A stretch of DNA of 46,636 nucleotides from Nostoc sp. NOS(2021) (GCF_017115025.1 NZ_JABXKM010000073.1:1-46636); one strand, 5' to 3'. Numbered from the stretch's first letter, positions 1 through 8,491 are shown. Translations and numbers: made by a program. The notes: generated from the letters alone by a model not told the origin.

Positions 1-2
1 AT

Positions 3-116
3 TCTAAAACTGGTTACCTTGAGGGGTCTTACCCTCAATTCGCCAGCAGTATCCTTCAAGAAGTCGGGGATCTGGGCAGCAACTTTTGCTATACAGACCG
101 ATTCAGTGCTTACTGA
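3..116 (+). CDS. 3' end of an unidentified gene entering from the left
   Basis: The third forward frame is open from the window edge to a TGA at 114-116, giving about 37 residues that end in FCYTDRFSAY. The other forward frames give less protein-like sequence. I do not recognise the family, because too little of the protein is inside the window. The stop codon overlaps the end of the convergent DUF29 gene by a few bases, which is compatible with a real gene end. It could also be chance; the upstream sequence would decide. Confidence 0.4.
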   Translation, partial: SKTGYLEGSYPQFASSILQEVGDLGSNFCYTDRFSAY

Positions 117-574
117 GGTAAAAACTCATCATTTATGACTTCTGGTAGTTGGTATGGACACATCACAGGAAAGGATTCGACTGACAAACCAGTTTCAGCT
201 TTTGCCTGCTTAACCGCTTGTGCATAACACTCCGCAAAGACGCTCTCAAGATAGGATTTGAGACTAGGCGAATCATTTAGAGCTTCTTTGACATGTCTAC
301 GATGTTCAATGATGCTTCCTTCCCAGCTACCACTTTTTTTGTCCGGCTGAAACTGCCATTTGAGCAAATGCATCAGAATTACAATCAGATTACTCTTGAG
401 ACTCCGGCGCTCACTCCTTCCCATATTGGCAATTTCTTCAATTAGGTTCTCCCAGTCCACGTTTGCATAATCCTGACTTTGCAATTTTTCTACAGTCGTT
501 TCTATCCATTGCAAGTAATCAGTCTCATATAGGGTTTGGGAATGTGCCTTTAGAGAAGACATGGCAGTTTCCAT
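110..574 (-). CDS. DUF29 family protein
   Basis: This 154-residue protein matches the cyanobacterial DUF29 family in length and motifs. Near the N-terminus it has the pattern LYETDYLQWIETT, followed by DWENLIEEIANMGRSERRSLKSN and then HLLKWQFQPD, all typical of the family. The function of DUF29 is unknown. The family is present in many paralogues in filamentous cyanobacteria and is mostly helical. There is no signal peptide or membrane segment. Met1 and Met5 are both possible starts and neither has a clear ribosome-binding site. The gene stands alone, convergent with the gene fragment at the left edge. Confidence 0.8.
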   Translation of the reverse strand: METAMSSLKAHSQTLYETDYLQWIETTVEKLQSQDYANVDWENLIEEIANMGRSERRSLKSNLIVILMHLLKWQFQPDKKSGSWEGSIIEHRRHVKEALNDSPSLKSYLESVFAECYAQAVKQAKAETGLSVESFPVMCPYQLPEVINDEFLPQ

Positions 575-945
575 CAGAAATGTTTAGATAATATCTCGCA
601 TATCTTTACAATTAAGATCGGTGCGTTAACTCAGTATAACGCACCCTACTGACTCTGGAAGAATGCGATATTACCTACTTTCTAGGAAAACCAACATATT
701 TTAGATTTTCTGGCGACCAATTTTGATAATAACGGGTTTTAAGCAATAGTTCTGAAGCTGTTTTAATACTTTTGTCAGTTTGGATAGTCAGATTTTTTAT
801 ATCATAAATAAACTATCAATAAAGTCAGAGGTGACTTAATAATCACCTCAATCATTGCTTACCTGCGTATAATACTGGTTCATTCAAAAAAGTGGATTGA
901 TGAATCCATGAATCATGCACAAGGGTAATGCCACCTCCTCTATGA
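575..945. other. Intergenic region with a short palindrome
   Basis: No gene is supported here. A perfect 9-bp inverted repeat (GGTGCGTTA at 620-628, TAACGCACC at 637-645) is of the kind scattered through Nostoc genomes; a similar GTAGG-TGCGTTA palindrome lies at 10872-10904. It sits upstream of the minus-strand DUF29 gene and just beyond the 3' end of por. Confidence 0.6.
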
Positions 946-2228
<1,283 letters not shown>

Positions 2229-2669
2229 TCAAATAGCTCTTTGCCACACATGTCGCCCATCAAGCCCTTGCTTAATCCAACTCAGACATTCATATTCGGA
2301 TTTGAATAATTTTGGAGCTGCAATATTATTCAATAACTCTGGTGGGTAATGGTCATAAAAACATTTGTCTTCTTCTTGGAAGATGATAATCAAATTGTTG
2401 CGATAAATGTAGCGAGACTTAAAACTATCCCCTCTATGAACAAACTCTGAATATTGATCAATATGTTCTTTAGCAATATCAACCATATTACTAACGTCAC
2501 TTCCATAAATACCTGCTGGGTTTTCTGCTTTATGAAATTGGCTTCTGTGCCCAATTTCAGCTAGCAATTTATACGAATAAATCTCGTAATTATCCGCCTT
2601 GCCAAAAACAAATGGAATGATGAGATATCCTTTATATGAGACTGATTTTTCATAAAGAAGACGACTCAT
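2229..2669 (-). CDS. Hypothetical protein, AT-rich small gene
   Basis: I do not recognise this family. The frame stays open further upstream, to 2783. I place the start at 2669 because a strong ribosome-binding site (AGGAGG) lies five bases before that ATG, giving a 146-residue protein that begins MSRLLYEKSVSYKGYLIIPF. The composition is that of a soluble mixed alpha/beta protein, with aromatic-rich strands (YIYRNNLIIIFQE) and a C-terminal segment containing YECLSWIKQGLDGRHVWQ. There is no signal peptide, membrane helix or obvious catalytic motif. It is more AT-rich than its neighbours, which suggests an accessory gene. Confidence 0.6.
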   Translation of the reverse strand: MSRLLYEKSVSYKGYLIIPFVFGKADNYEIYSYKLLAEIGHRSQFHKAENPAGIYGSDVSNMVDIAKEHIDQYSEFVHRGDSFKSRYIYRNNLIIIFQEEDKCFYDHYPPELLNNIAAPKLFKSEYECLSWIKQGLDGRHVWQRAI

Positions 2670-2882
2670 CTCAACCTCCTTTGGTGTAACTGCTCTTAAA
2701 AAATTTGCTGAAATCACATACACACTAAAAGTTAATACATTTCTGTTAGTTATATTCTCAGGCATCACATATACCTTGATCACAATTTAGCAAAGAGGGC
2801 TATCACCCCCATTTTTATGGAATGGGGAAGTATCAAGCTTTAACAGAAAAGTATTACAACACCAATTATCTACTAAATATGC

Positions 2883-3737
2883 TCACCATAAACTGAGTTG
2901 ATTGGGGGGATGCTCAAGGTTATTCCAAGGTAGGGGTGGAACTGGTGTACCACTCTGTTCCAATAGCTGTTGGAAGTGACGGGCTGTGCTAGGCGATCGC
3001 GCTTCTATGGGACAATGGACAAAGAAATAAATACGCACTCCCATCTGTAACCATTGCTGAACCTGTCTCACCCACTCTTCCATAAATGGCTGATTCACTG
3101 ATAAATTCGGATGAGAAATAAACCGAATCAGAGTAAAAGGTGCTGTCACACTCAATTGCAACGGTAATTTAGGTTTGCGTCGTTCCGATCGCAACTGGGG
3201 ATCATCATCTCCAGTGTAAATGGGGCGTGAGTCTAACAGTACCCGTCCGACACCTAACTTTTCTAAAAGCGCCGTCAAATTACTAGCATGGGGTTCCTTG
3301 AACCAGTCGGGATGCCGAACTTCCACCGCTAGAGGTGCGTCTGTACGCGGCCAAGCTTCCAGAAAGTTGGTCAAATCATCAAGTAATGCAGGTGCATAGC
3401 TGGGTGGTAACTGGGCAAAGATTGGGCCGAGATGCTTACCTAAAGGGCGCATCCCCTCCAGAAATTTTAAAGCAGCCGGAATATAAGGTTGTAGCAATCC
3501 TTGATGGGTAATATCTCGCGGTAATTTCAGACAAAATTCAAAACCTACTGGTGTTTCAGCAGCCCAACGGGTTACAGTTTCTTGGTTAGGCACGGCATAA
3601 AAGGTGGTGTTACCTTCTACAGTGGTGAAGCGACGACTGTAGAAATGGAGAAAATCGGCAGTGCGAGTACCTTGGGGATAGAGTTCGCCTACCCAACCTT
3701 TATATGCCCAAACAGCACAACCGATAAAAAAGTTCAC
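2883..3737 (-). CDS. DUF72 family protein
   Basis: This 284-residue protein has the hallmarks of DUF72, a TIM-barrel family of unknown activity. The N-terminus NFFIGCAVWAYKGWVGELYPQGT corresponds to the family's opening IGtsGWsY..W.g.fYP motif. Later come FTTVEGNTTFYAVP, FCLKLPRDITH, LAVEVRHPDWF and the C-terminal YFFVHCPIEARSP, all conserved positions. Length is normal for the family. It is soluble, without a signal peptide. The start codon fits the motif directly. No partner gene is evident, and the function should not be guessed. Confidence 0.88.
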   Translation of the reverse strand: MNFFIGCAVWAYKGWVGELYPQGTRTADFLHFYSRRFTTVEGNTTFYAVPNQETVTRWAAETPVGFEFCLKLPRDITHQGLLQPYIPAALKFLEGMRPLGKHLGPIFAQLPPSYAPALLDDLTNFLEAWPRTDAPLAVEVRHPDWFKEPHASNLTALLEKLGVGRVLLDSRPIYTGDDDPQLRSERRKPKLPLQLSVTAPFTLIRFISHPNLSVNQPFMEEWVRQVQQWLQMGVRIYFFVHCPIEARSPSTARHFQQLLEQSGTPVPPLPWNNLEHPPNQLSLW

Positions 3738-3854
3738 AGTGCCTAAAAGTCTTGAGGTATATATTTAATTTTACAGGTTGGTTGTAGGGATGGATGAAGT
3801 TAGGTCAGATTCCCGACTTGTTAAAGGATACTGCTGATCATTAAAATCGCAGAT

Positions 3855-4043
3855 TTTTTTCTCAAAATGCTTGATTGCTTTCTGATTTCGGTAGATTCAG
3901 CAAGCAAAAAGGCATATTGCTTTCTCAAAATGCCTGTTTGCTTACTCATTTCAGTAGATTTAGCAAGTAAAAAGGCATATTGCTTACTCATTTCAGTAGA
4001 TGGCCTATTCATTTTGGTGTTTTGGGCAAGCAAAGAGGCATAT
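3855..4043. repeat. 21-bp tandem array, nine units of two alternating types
   Basis: Nine consecutive 21-bp units can be laid out without gaps from 3855. One type resembles TGCTTACTCATTTCAGTAGA and the other resembles AGCAAGTAAAAAGGCATAT. The two types are partly complementary to each other (TGCTTACT against AGCAAGTA), so neighbouring units can form hairpins. Because the period is a multiple of three, both strands stay open here and yield heptad-like peptides such as LLAKSTE/MSKQ repeats on the minus strand. I regard those ORFs as a by-product of the repeats, not as genes. Confidence 0.8.
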
Positions 4044-4168
4044 AAGTAATTGTCATGTTAAGTGGAGCGAAACATCTGTAAGATTCTTCTCTCCACTGGG
4101 TTCCGTACCCTGCGGGAACGTTGCGCGAACAGAATGACATTCCTGATTTTTTGACTTTTGCAAGAGGT

Positions 4169-4816
4169 CTATTGATAAATTGAACCATCAGGCATAATTG
4201 CCCCTGCTAAGTTAGTACCAACTAGTTTAACCAGAAGACGCTCACCAGAACGAATCCGCGCTCCCGTCAAGTCGGCTCCTCGCAAGTCGGCCCCACTGAG
4301 ATCCGCGCCAATCAAATTAGCAGCGCGTAAATTCGCTTCCCTGAGATCGGCTAAAAGTAGGTTTGCCCGAAATAAATTTGCTTCAGATAAATTTGCACCT
4401 CTGAGGTTGACTTTGTGCATAAAAGTATCACTGAGATTAGCACCACTCAAATTGGCATAACTCAGATTTCTGCCAGATAAGTCTTTATTGCTCAAATTTG
4501 CCCGACTGTAGTCTTTGCCACTCAAGTCTGAGTTTTGCTTTGGTGGTTTCTGGGTTGTTTGAGATGGTTTTTCTTTTTGAGGTGACGGTGAGTTATGTGT
4601 GGTTTGATGTTTGGTTTTTAGAGAGCGCAACTTTTCACGAGCTTCATTTATGGCTTTCAGCTTGTCTTGTGCTTTCTGCTGTAAACGGAGATTGTCTTTG
4701 GGAATGCGATCGGGATGCCAAACAAAGACTAAATCTTTGTAAGCCTGGTTCACTTCTTCAAGTGTTGCCCCAGGCTCTAATTCCAAAACTCTATAGTACT
4801 GCTCCAGATCGCTCAT
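4169..4816 (-). CDS. DnaJ-domain / pentapeptide-repeat fusion protein
   Basis: The first 70 residues of this 215-residue protein form a J domain with the essential HPD tripeptide at 34-36 (FVWHPDRIPKD) and a typical helix-I motif, YYRVLELEPGATLEEVNQAY. A basic, Ser/Pro/Gln-rich linker (about 70-100) follows. Residues 100-200 are pentapeptide repeats, A(N/D)LSx, such as ANLSGANLS and ADLRGADLTGA, which fold into a right-handed quadrilateral beta-helix. J domains stimulate Hsp70 ATPase, so the inferred role is to bring DnaK to whatever the beta-helix binds. No membrane segment or signal peptide is seen. The combination occurs in cyanobacteria, but I know of no assigned substrate. Confidence 0.88.
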   Translation of the reverse strand: MSDLEQYYRVLELEPGATLEEVNQAYKDLVFVWHPDRIPKDNLRLQQKAQDKLKAINEAREKLRSLKTKHQTTHNSPSPQKEKPSQTTQKPPKQNSDLSGKDYSRANLSNKDLSGRNLSYANLSGANLSDTFMHKVNLRGANLSEANLFRANLLLADLREANLRAANLIGADLSGADLRGADLTGARIRSGERLLVKLVGTNLAGAIMPDGSIYQ

Positions 4817-4907
4817 ACGATATTTTGGTGGACAATCAACTTAATTATCAGTGATGGAGCCGTCTATCCGCTGCATCTTTTGTCACTTCCTCTACTCCCC
4901 TGCTCCC

Positions 4908-5402
4908 TCATCTCCCCATCTCGCCATTTCTCCATCGAGCGATCGCTCTCAAATATGCTGTAACTGGAATCTGATAGACTTCAATAAAAATCCAAACAAT
5001 AATTGATAAATGTGATAAGAAAGTTAATATTGTCCAAATATATGGCATCCAGGTAATAGGTTCCTTTAGTGTAGGAGGAAAATAGTAAGCTACTATGCCA
5101 ATTAGAGTCGTGGGAAGAATTACAAAAACTGCTGCTGCTAGTCCATAACCCCAACCTAATTCCACACCTTCCAACTGGGCTTCTGTCCAACTAAACCCAT
5201 TCCAACGCCAAGTTAAGGGTGGTTGCCTAGAAGGCATTTTGATTTGCTGTAGTTCTAGGTTGACTGTAAAAATCTCGTGACAAAAGTCACAAGCCATAGC
5301 TTCCATCAATGGCATATGATAAATCTTACCTATCCGACAGACTGGGCAGGGGTAAACTCCATGATAGTCGAAAGATTGGGCTAAGATTTTGGAACTAGGC
5401 AT
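4908..5402 (-). CDS. Small membrane protein with N-terminal zinc-ribbon-like cysteines
   Basis: This 164-residue protein carries two CxxC pairs in its first third, CPVCRIGK and CDFCHEIF about 20 residues apart, consistent with a zinc ribbon. Two hydrophobic segments follow (GYGLAAAVFVILPTTLIGIV and WTILTFLSHLSIIVWIFIEV), so the zinc-ribbon part would face the cytosol or stroma side of a membrane. Between the ribbon and the membrane is a conserved-looking PPLTWRWNGFSWTEAQLEG stretch. It resembles conserved cyanobacterial hypotheticals; I cannot name a function. The start at 5402 precedes the first CxxC by about 20 residues and is plausible. Confidence 0.7.
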   Translation of the reverse strand: MPSSKILAQSFDYHGVYPCPVCRIGKIYHMPLMEAMACDFCHEIFTVNLELQQIKMPSRQPPLTWRWNGFSWTEAQLEGVELGWGYGLAAAVFVILPTTLIGIVAYYFPPTLKEPITWMPYIWTILTFLSHLSIIVWIFIEVYQIPVTAYLRAIARWRNGEMGR

Positions 5403-5995
5403 AATGAAACTGATGATCCTAAAAAGTTGATCTGCTCAATGAGGACTGGGGTAAGAATAATGTATGGCGATCATGAATTGTCTGCAATAAGCTTTCGCAA
5501 GGTGAGGTGACAAGTCAGGATAATTATATATTTTAACTTCTCAATCCTGGCTCTTTGAACTTATGAGGGACGGAAGTCACCGCTTAGAGTTCTCTGTGAT
5601 TACCTTGAGTTAGCTGTATTCTATTCATTAAAGAATGGCCATATTTTGAATTTTTAGATTTTTCACAATTGATTTTTGATCATTTACACTACCCATTAGT
5701 CATGACACAACAATATTTGTTAACTTATATAACTTTGGTGATATCTAATGACAAGCCACTTTCTTCGTCTAGGCAAACAACCAACAAGTACTTCACCACA
5801 CAATCAAAACAGGGCGTGATTTTGAATTATGCCAAGCGTTACTACTACTTTGTCAAGCTAGTTTTGAAGGTTTGTAGTAAAGACTTTAGTTCTTACTACC
5901 AACTTGCTTACCCATCAATTTCAACTTGACAGAGTACTAGTCTTGACTCCCACAGTTGTACTGAGTCTATCGCTTTTTGATGGTTTGTGGGGGTC
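5403..5995. other. Intergenic region before the aroF leader
   Basis: Nothing convincing is coded here. A reading frame at 5669-5929 has no ribosome-binding site and low-complexity content, and I do not call it. The stretch is AT-rich and separates the minus-strand zinc-ribbon gene from the plus-strand promoter at 5996. Confidence 0.5.
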
Positions 5996-6024
5996 TTGAC
6001 ACCGCCTACTCTTCCTGTTAATCT
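5996..6024 (+). promoter_or_regulatory. Sigma70-type promoter for the aroF leader transcript
   Basis: TTGACA at 5996-6001 and TAATCT at 6019-6024 are separated by exactly 17 bp. The -35 box is a perfect match and the -10 box is a good match to the consensus. Transcription would begin near 6031, about 430 bases before aroF, leaving room for the structured leader that follows. The call rests on sequence alone. Confidence 0.65.
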
Positions 6025-6113
6025 TACCTAAGATAGGTATAGTTATTAAGTTTTCCAGCAAAAGTCAAGCAAATGCTTAACACAAATTCCTACTTTTATT
6101 TTTGGTTTAAGGT

Positions 6114-6188
6114 GGTTCACCGGGGGTGAATCGAGTTTCCTAACGGAAACCGCCCGGTGAACCGCAGAGTGAACTCTGCGGTTTTTGT
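6114..6188 (+). promoter_or_regulatory. Competing hairpin and intrinsic terminator in the 5' leader
   Basis: A perfect 11-bp stem pairs 6114-6124 (GGTTCACCGGG) with 6153-6163 (CCCGGTGAACC) and encloses a second hairpin, GTTTCC/GGAAAC at 6135-6140/6145-6150. The 3' arm overlaps the 5' arm of an intrinsic terminator: 6160-6169 pairs with 6174-6183 (CCGCAGAG core, TGAA loop) and is followed by a T-rich tract to 6194. The two structures share bases 6160-6163 and cannot both form fully. A third alternative, GGTTCACC (6114-6121) with GGTGAATC (6125-6132), would break up the large stem and release the terminator. This is the logic of a transcriptional switch; no ligand or protein can be named. It could instead simply be the terminator of a short RNA. 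Confidence 0.6.
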
Positions 6189-6212
6189 TTTTTTAAGGAG
6201 AATTTCATCGTC

Positions 6213-6275
6213 ATGACTTATTTCAGTAGCTGGTTTTATGGCTTTTACTTTTGGCCCAGAGTAAGTTCCGGGTAA
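6213..6275 (+). CDS. Aromatic-rich leader peptide of aroF
   Basis: This 20-codon frame starts with ATG at 6213, twelve bases after AAGGAG (6195-6200), and ends at TAA 6273-6275. The peptide begins MTYFSSWFYGFYFW. It has Tyr at 3, 9 and 12, Phe at 4, 8, 11 and 13, and Trp at 7 and 14, so 9 of 20 residues are aromatic and all three aromatic amino acids are represented. No membrane or signal function fits so short a peptide. Its last three codons (AGTTCCGGG, counting from the third base of codon 17) form the 5' arm of an antiterminator. Placed directly before DAHP synthase, it reads as an attenuation leader peptide whose translation senses charged tRNA-Phe, -Tyr and -Trp. Confidence 0.8.
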   Translation: MTYFSSWFYGFYFWPRVSSG

Positions 6276-6335
6276 ATAGCGTCATGCCAATGAATCAGAA
6301 CGCGCCCGGAACTCTTAAAGGTTTCGGGCTTTTTT
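6264..6335 (+). terminator. Attenuator: antiterminator and terminator hairpins
   Basis: The terminator stem pairs 6304-6313 with 6320-6329 (ten pairs including two G-U, six-base loop CTTAAA) and is followed by six T residues at 6330-6335. The competing antiterminator pairs AGTTCCGGG at 6264-6272 with CCCGGAACT at 6305-6313, a perfect nine-base match that consumes almost the whole 5' arm of the terminator. Bases 6264-6272 lie within the last codons of the leader peptide. A ribosome that reaches the stop codon would cover them and allow termination. A ribosome stalled at the aromatic codons further upstream would leave them free and allow readthrough into aroF. Confidence 0.82.
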
Positions 6336-6385
6336 GTTGTTACTGGGGAGTGGGAGTAAGAATTTTAGATTAAAGAATTGAAATT

Positions 6386-6425
6386 TAATCCAAAATCTAA
6401 AATCCAAAATCCAAAATCCAAAATG
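6386..6425. repeat. Heptanucleotide repeat (AAAATCC type)
   Basis: Five or six tandem copies of a seven-base unit, CAAAATC with one variant TAAAATC, lie between the attenuator and the aroF ribosome-binding site. This is the kind of short tandemly repeated repetitive (STRR) heptamer known from heterocystous cyanobacteria. The same unit occurs at 15645-15671. Confidence 0.85.
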
Positions 6426-6463
6426 GAATTTCCCAATACTTAATTTTTTAGGAGAATGAAACC

Positions 6464-7336
6464 ATGATTAATGCCAAACTTGCCGCACAATCTCATCCGA
6501 ACCACCAGACAATCGTTAAAATCTCAGAAAAAGTCGCTTTCGGGGGCGAAGAACTGGTAATTATCGGCGGCCCCTGCACCGTTGAAAGCTTAGAACAAAT
6601 GGAGATAGTCGCCCAAAAGCTATCTACTGCATCCGTGCAGGGGTTGCGTGGCGGTGTCTACAAACCCCGCACCTCTCCCTACGCTTTCCAGGGTATGGGA
6701 GAGTCAGGATTGAAGATTTTGGCAAGGGTGCGATCGCATTACAATATGCCAGTTGTTACGGAGGTGATGTCAATTTCCCAAATTGAAGTAGTCGCCGCTC
6801 ATGCTGATATGCTTCAAGTTGGTAGCCGCAATATGCAAAACTTTGACTTGCTCAAAGCTTTGGGACAAGCTGGTAAACCAATACTGCTCAAGCGTGGTTT
6901 AGCAGCGACAATTGAAGAATTCGTCATGGCTGCTGAATATATCCTCAGTTACGGTAATCCTGATGTGGTGTTGTGCGAAAGAGGTATCCGCAGTTTCGAT
7001 GATTACACCCGCAACGTCCTAGATTTAGGGGCAGTGGCAGCACTCAAGCAAATAACTCACCTGCCTGTGATTGTAGATCCTTCCCATGCCGTCGGTAAAC
7101 GGGAACTGGTGGCACCTCTGGCTAGGGCTGCGATCGCTTGCGGTGCAGATGGATTAATTATTGAATGTCACCCAGAACCAGAAAAATCTGTTTCTGATGC
7201 CCGTCAAGCACTTTCTTTAGAAGATATGGTGCATTTAGTTAATAGTTTAAAGCCTGTAGCCACAGCCGTTGGGCGCAGTATATCAGAAGCGATCGGGGCG
7301 GGTTTGGAACCTGCCCCGATTTTTTGTGCTGCTTAA
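6464..7336 (+). CDS. aroF: 3-deoxy-7-phosphoheptulonate (DAHP) synthase, type I-beta core
   Basis: The enzyme condenses phosphoenolpyruvate with erythrose 4-phosphate, the committed first step of aromatic amino acid synthesis. The 290-residue protein contains GGPCTVES (residues 35-42), with the metal-binding Cys at 38, KPRTSPYAFQG (67-77), LLKRGLAATIEEF, LCERGIRSF, VIVDPSHAVGKR and IIECHPEPE, the usual type I-beta active-site blocks. The core begins near residue 20, so the N-terminal ferredoxin-like domain that gives Thermotoga-type enzymes feedback inhibition by Tyr/Phe appears to be absent. An AGGAG sequence ten bases before the ATG sets the start. The gene lies behind a long leader with two terminators and an aromatic-rich leader peptide, which probably supplies the regulation. 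Confidence 0.93.
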   Translation: MINAKLAAQSHPNHQTIVKISEKVAFGGEELVIIGGPCTVESLEQMEIVAQKLSTASVQGLRGGVYKPRTSPYAFQGMGESGLKILARVRSHYNMPVVTEVMSISQIEVVAAHADMLQVGSRNMQNFDLLKALGQAGKPILLKRGLAATIEEFVMAAEYILSYGNPDVVLCERGIRSFDDYTRNVLDLGAVAALKQITHLPVIVDPSHAVGKRELVAPLARAAIACGADGLIIECHPEPEKSVSDARQALSLEDMVHLVNSLKPVATAVGRSISEAIGAGLEPAPIFCAA

Positions 7337-7386
7337 ATTTCAGTTGAGAATGTACTCTGTATATTAATGGAGTTAAAAGGCTCGTC

Positions 7387-7634
7387 ATCCAGTTCAAAGA
7401 CTCGTTAACGAGTATCAAAGGTGGATTCATCCAGTTCAAAGACTCGTTAACGAGTATCAAAGGTGGATTCATCCAGTTCAAAGACTCGTTAACGAGTATC
7501 AAAGGTGGATTCATCCAGTTCAAAGACTCGTTAACGAGTATCAAAGGTGGATTCATCCAGTTCAAAGACTCGTTAACGAGTATCAAAGGTGGATTCATCC
7601 AGTTCAAAGACTCATTAACGGAGTTCAAAGGATG
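7387..7634. repeat. 42-bp tandem array with a palindromic core, six units
   Basis: Units start at 7387, 7429, 7471, 7513, 7555 and 7597. The first five are essentially identical; the last is diverged. Each contains the 14-bp perfect palindrome ACTCGTTAACGAGT, flanked by ATCCA on one side and TGGAT on the other, so every unit can form a cruciform or RNA hairpin. The 42-bp period (14 codons) keeps a minus-strand frame open (NESLNWMNPPLILV repeats), which I take as a by-product. The array starts 50 bp after the aroF stop codon, so it would lie in the 3' end of the aroF transcript. Confidence 0.92.
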
Positions 7635-7745
7635 AACAAGCATTAAAATTGCAATACGCTTAGAATAAGTCATTTTTCTCGCCCCGCTCTCCTTACCTCC
7701 TGCCTTCTTCACGCTCATATCAGTTTTGCTTTGAGGAATAAAGCC

Positions 7746-8369
7746 ATGACTCAAGTCTTACGCAAACTAATTACATTTGATGAATTTGTTGCTCAATACC
7801 CAGACAACCCACAACAACGTTATGAACTGCATGATGGAGTAATTGTTGAGATGACACAACCAACAGGCGACCATGAAGAGGTCGTTGGATTTTTAGCTAC
7901 AAAAATCACTTTAGAATATAGTCGCTTAAATCTTCCTTATTTCATCCCAAAAGCAGCATTCGTCAAACCACTTGAAAACGAATCAGCTTATTCACCAGAT
8001 GTCCTGATACTAAATCAGCCTAATTTAGCAAACGAATCTCTATGGAAAAAAGCATCTACTGTAAGCCTTGCCGTATCTATTCCTTTAATAGTGGAGGTAG
8101 TGAGTACTAATTGGCGTGATGATTACCACAAAAAATACGCTGACTATGAACAAATGGGAATTCCTGAATACTGGATTGTGGACTATGCTGCATTGGGCGG
8201 TAGGGAATTCATTGGCAAGCCAAAAGAACCTACTATCTTGGTTTGCTGTTTAGAAGAAGGTGAGTATCTTATTAGTAAATTTCGAGGTAATGACCGTATC
8301 CAATCACCAACTTTCCCAGAGTTGAATTTAACCGCAGAACAAATTTTTCGCGCTGGTGTGGTCAGCTAA
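7746..8369 (+). CDS. Uma2 family (DUF820) putative endonuclease
   Basis: Uma2/DUF820 proteins have a PD-(D/E)XK nuclease-like fold and are greatly expanded in cyanobacteria; their biological role is not established. This 207-residue copy shows the family layout: TFDEFVAQYPDNPQQRYELHDGVIVEM at the N-terminus, the YSPDVLIL block that supplies the catalytic Asp, LIVEVVSTNWRDDYHKKYADYEQMGIPEYWIVD containing the E-x-V/K-like motif, and the C-terminal SPTFPELNLTAEQIF. I chose ATG 7746 over the frame's earlier opening because GAGGAA lies just upstream and homologous proteins begin at this motif. A second Uma2 gene is at 24780-25349. Confidence 0.9.
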   Translation: MTQVLRKLITFDEFVAQYPDNPQQRYELHDGVIVEMTQPTGDHEEVVGFLATKITLEYSRLNLPYFIPKAAFVKPLENESAYSPDVLILNQPNLANESLWKKASTVSLAVSIPLIVEVVSTNWRDDYHKKYADYEQMGIPEYWIVDYAALGGREFIGKPKEPTILVCCLEEGEYLISKFRGNDRIQSPTFPELNLTAEQIFRAGVVS

Positions 8370-8404
8370 ATTCACGGGGTCTATTAAAATTAGATCAGGA
8401 GTCA

Positions 8405-8446
8405 GAATTCAGGAGTTAGAATTCAGGAGTTAGAATTCAGGAGTTA
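8405..8446. repeat. 14-bp tandem repeat, three perfect units
   Basis: GAATTCAGGAGTTA is repeated three times in a row, with a partial, diverged copy just upstream. The period is twice seven. Related GAATTCAGGAGTCAGAA sequences recur at 35173-35205. It lies between the Uma2 gene and the desaturase. Confidence 0.9.
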
Positions 8447-8491
8447 AAAAGGAACCCACGCGCAATCGTTCACGCCGACCTACTTAAAATT

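Noticed and set aside
5669..5929. 86-codon plus-strand ORF before the aroF leader
   Set aside because: No ribosome-binding site, low-complexity Ser/Thr/Tyr-rich product, no family resemblance, and AT-rich DNA in which such frames arise by chance.
7387..7634. Possible CRISPR array
   Set aside because: Units are contiguous and identical over their full 42 bp, with no variable spacers and no cas genes nearby. The arrays at 22180 and 46077 fail for the same reason.
7239..7754. 171-codon minus-strand ORF across the 42-bp array
   Set aside because: Its protein is just the repeat (NESLNWMNPPLILV) with ends that overlap aroF and the Uma2 start; explained by a period divisible by three.
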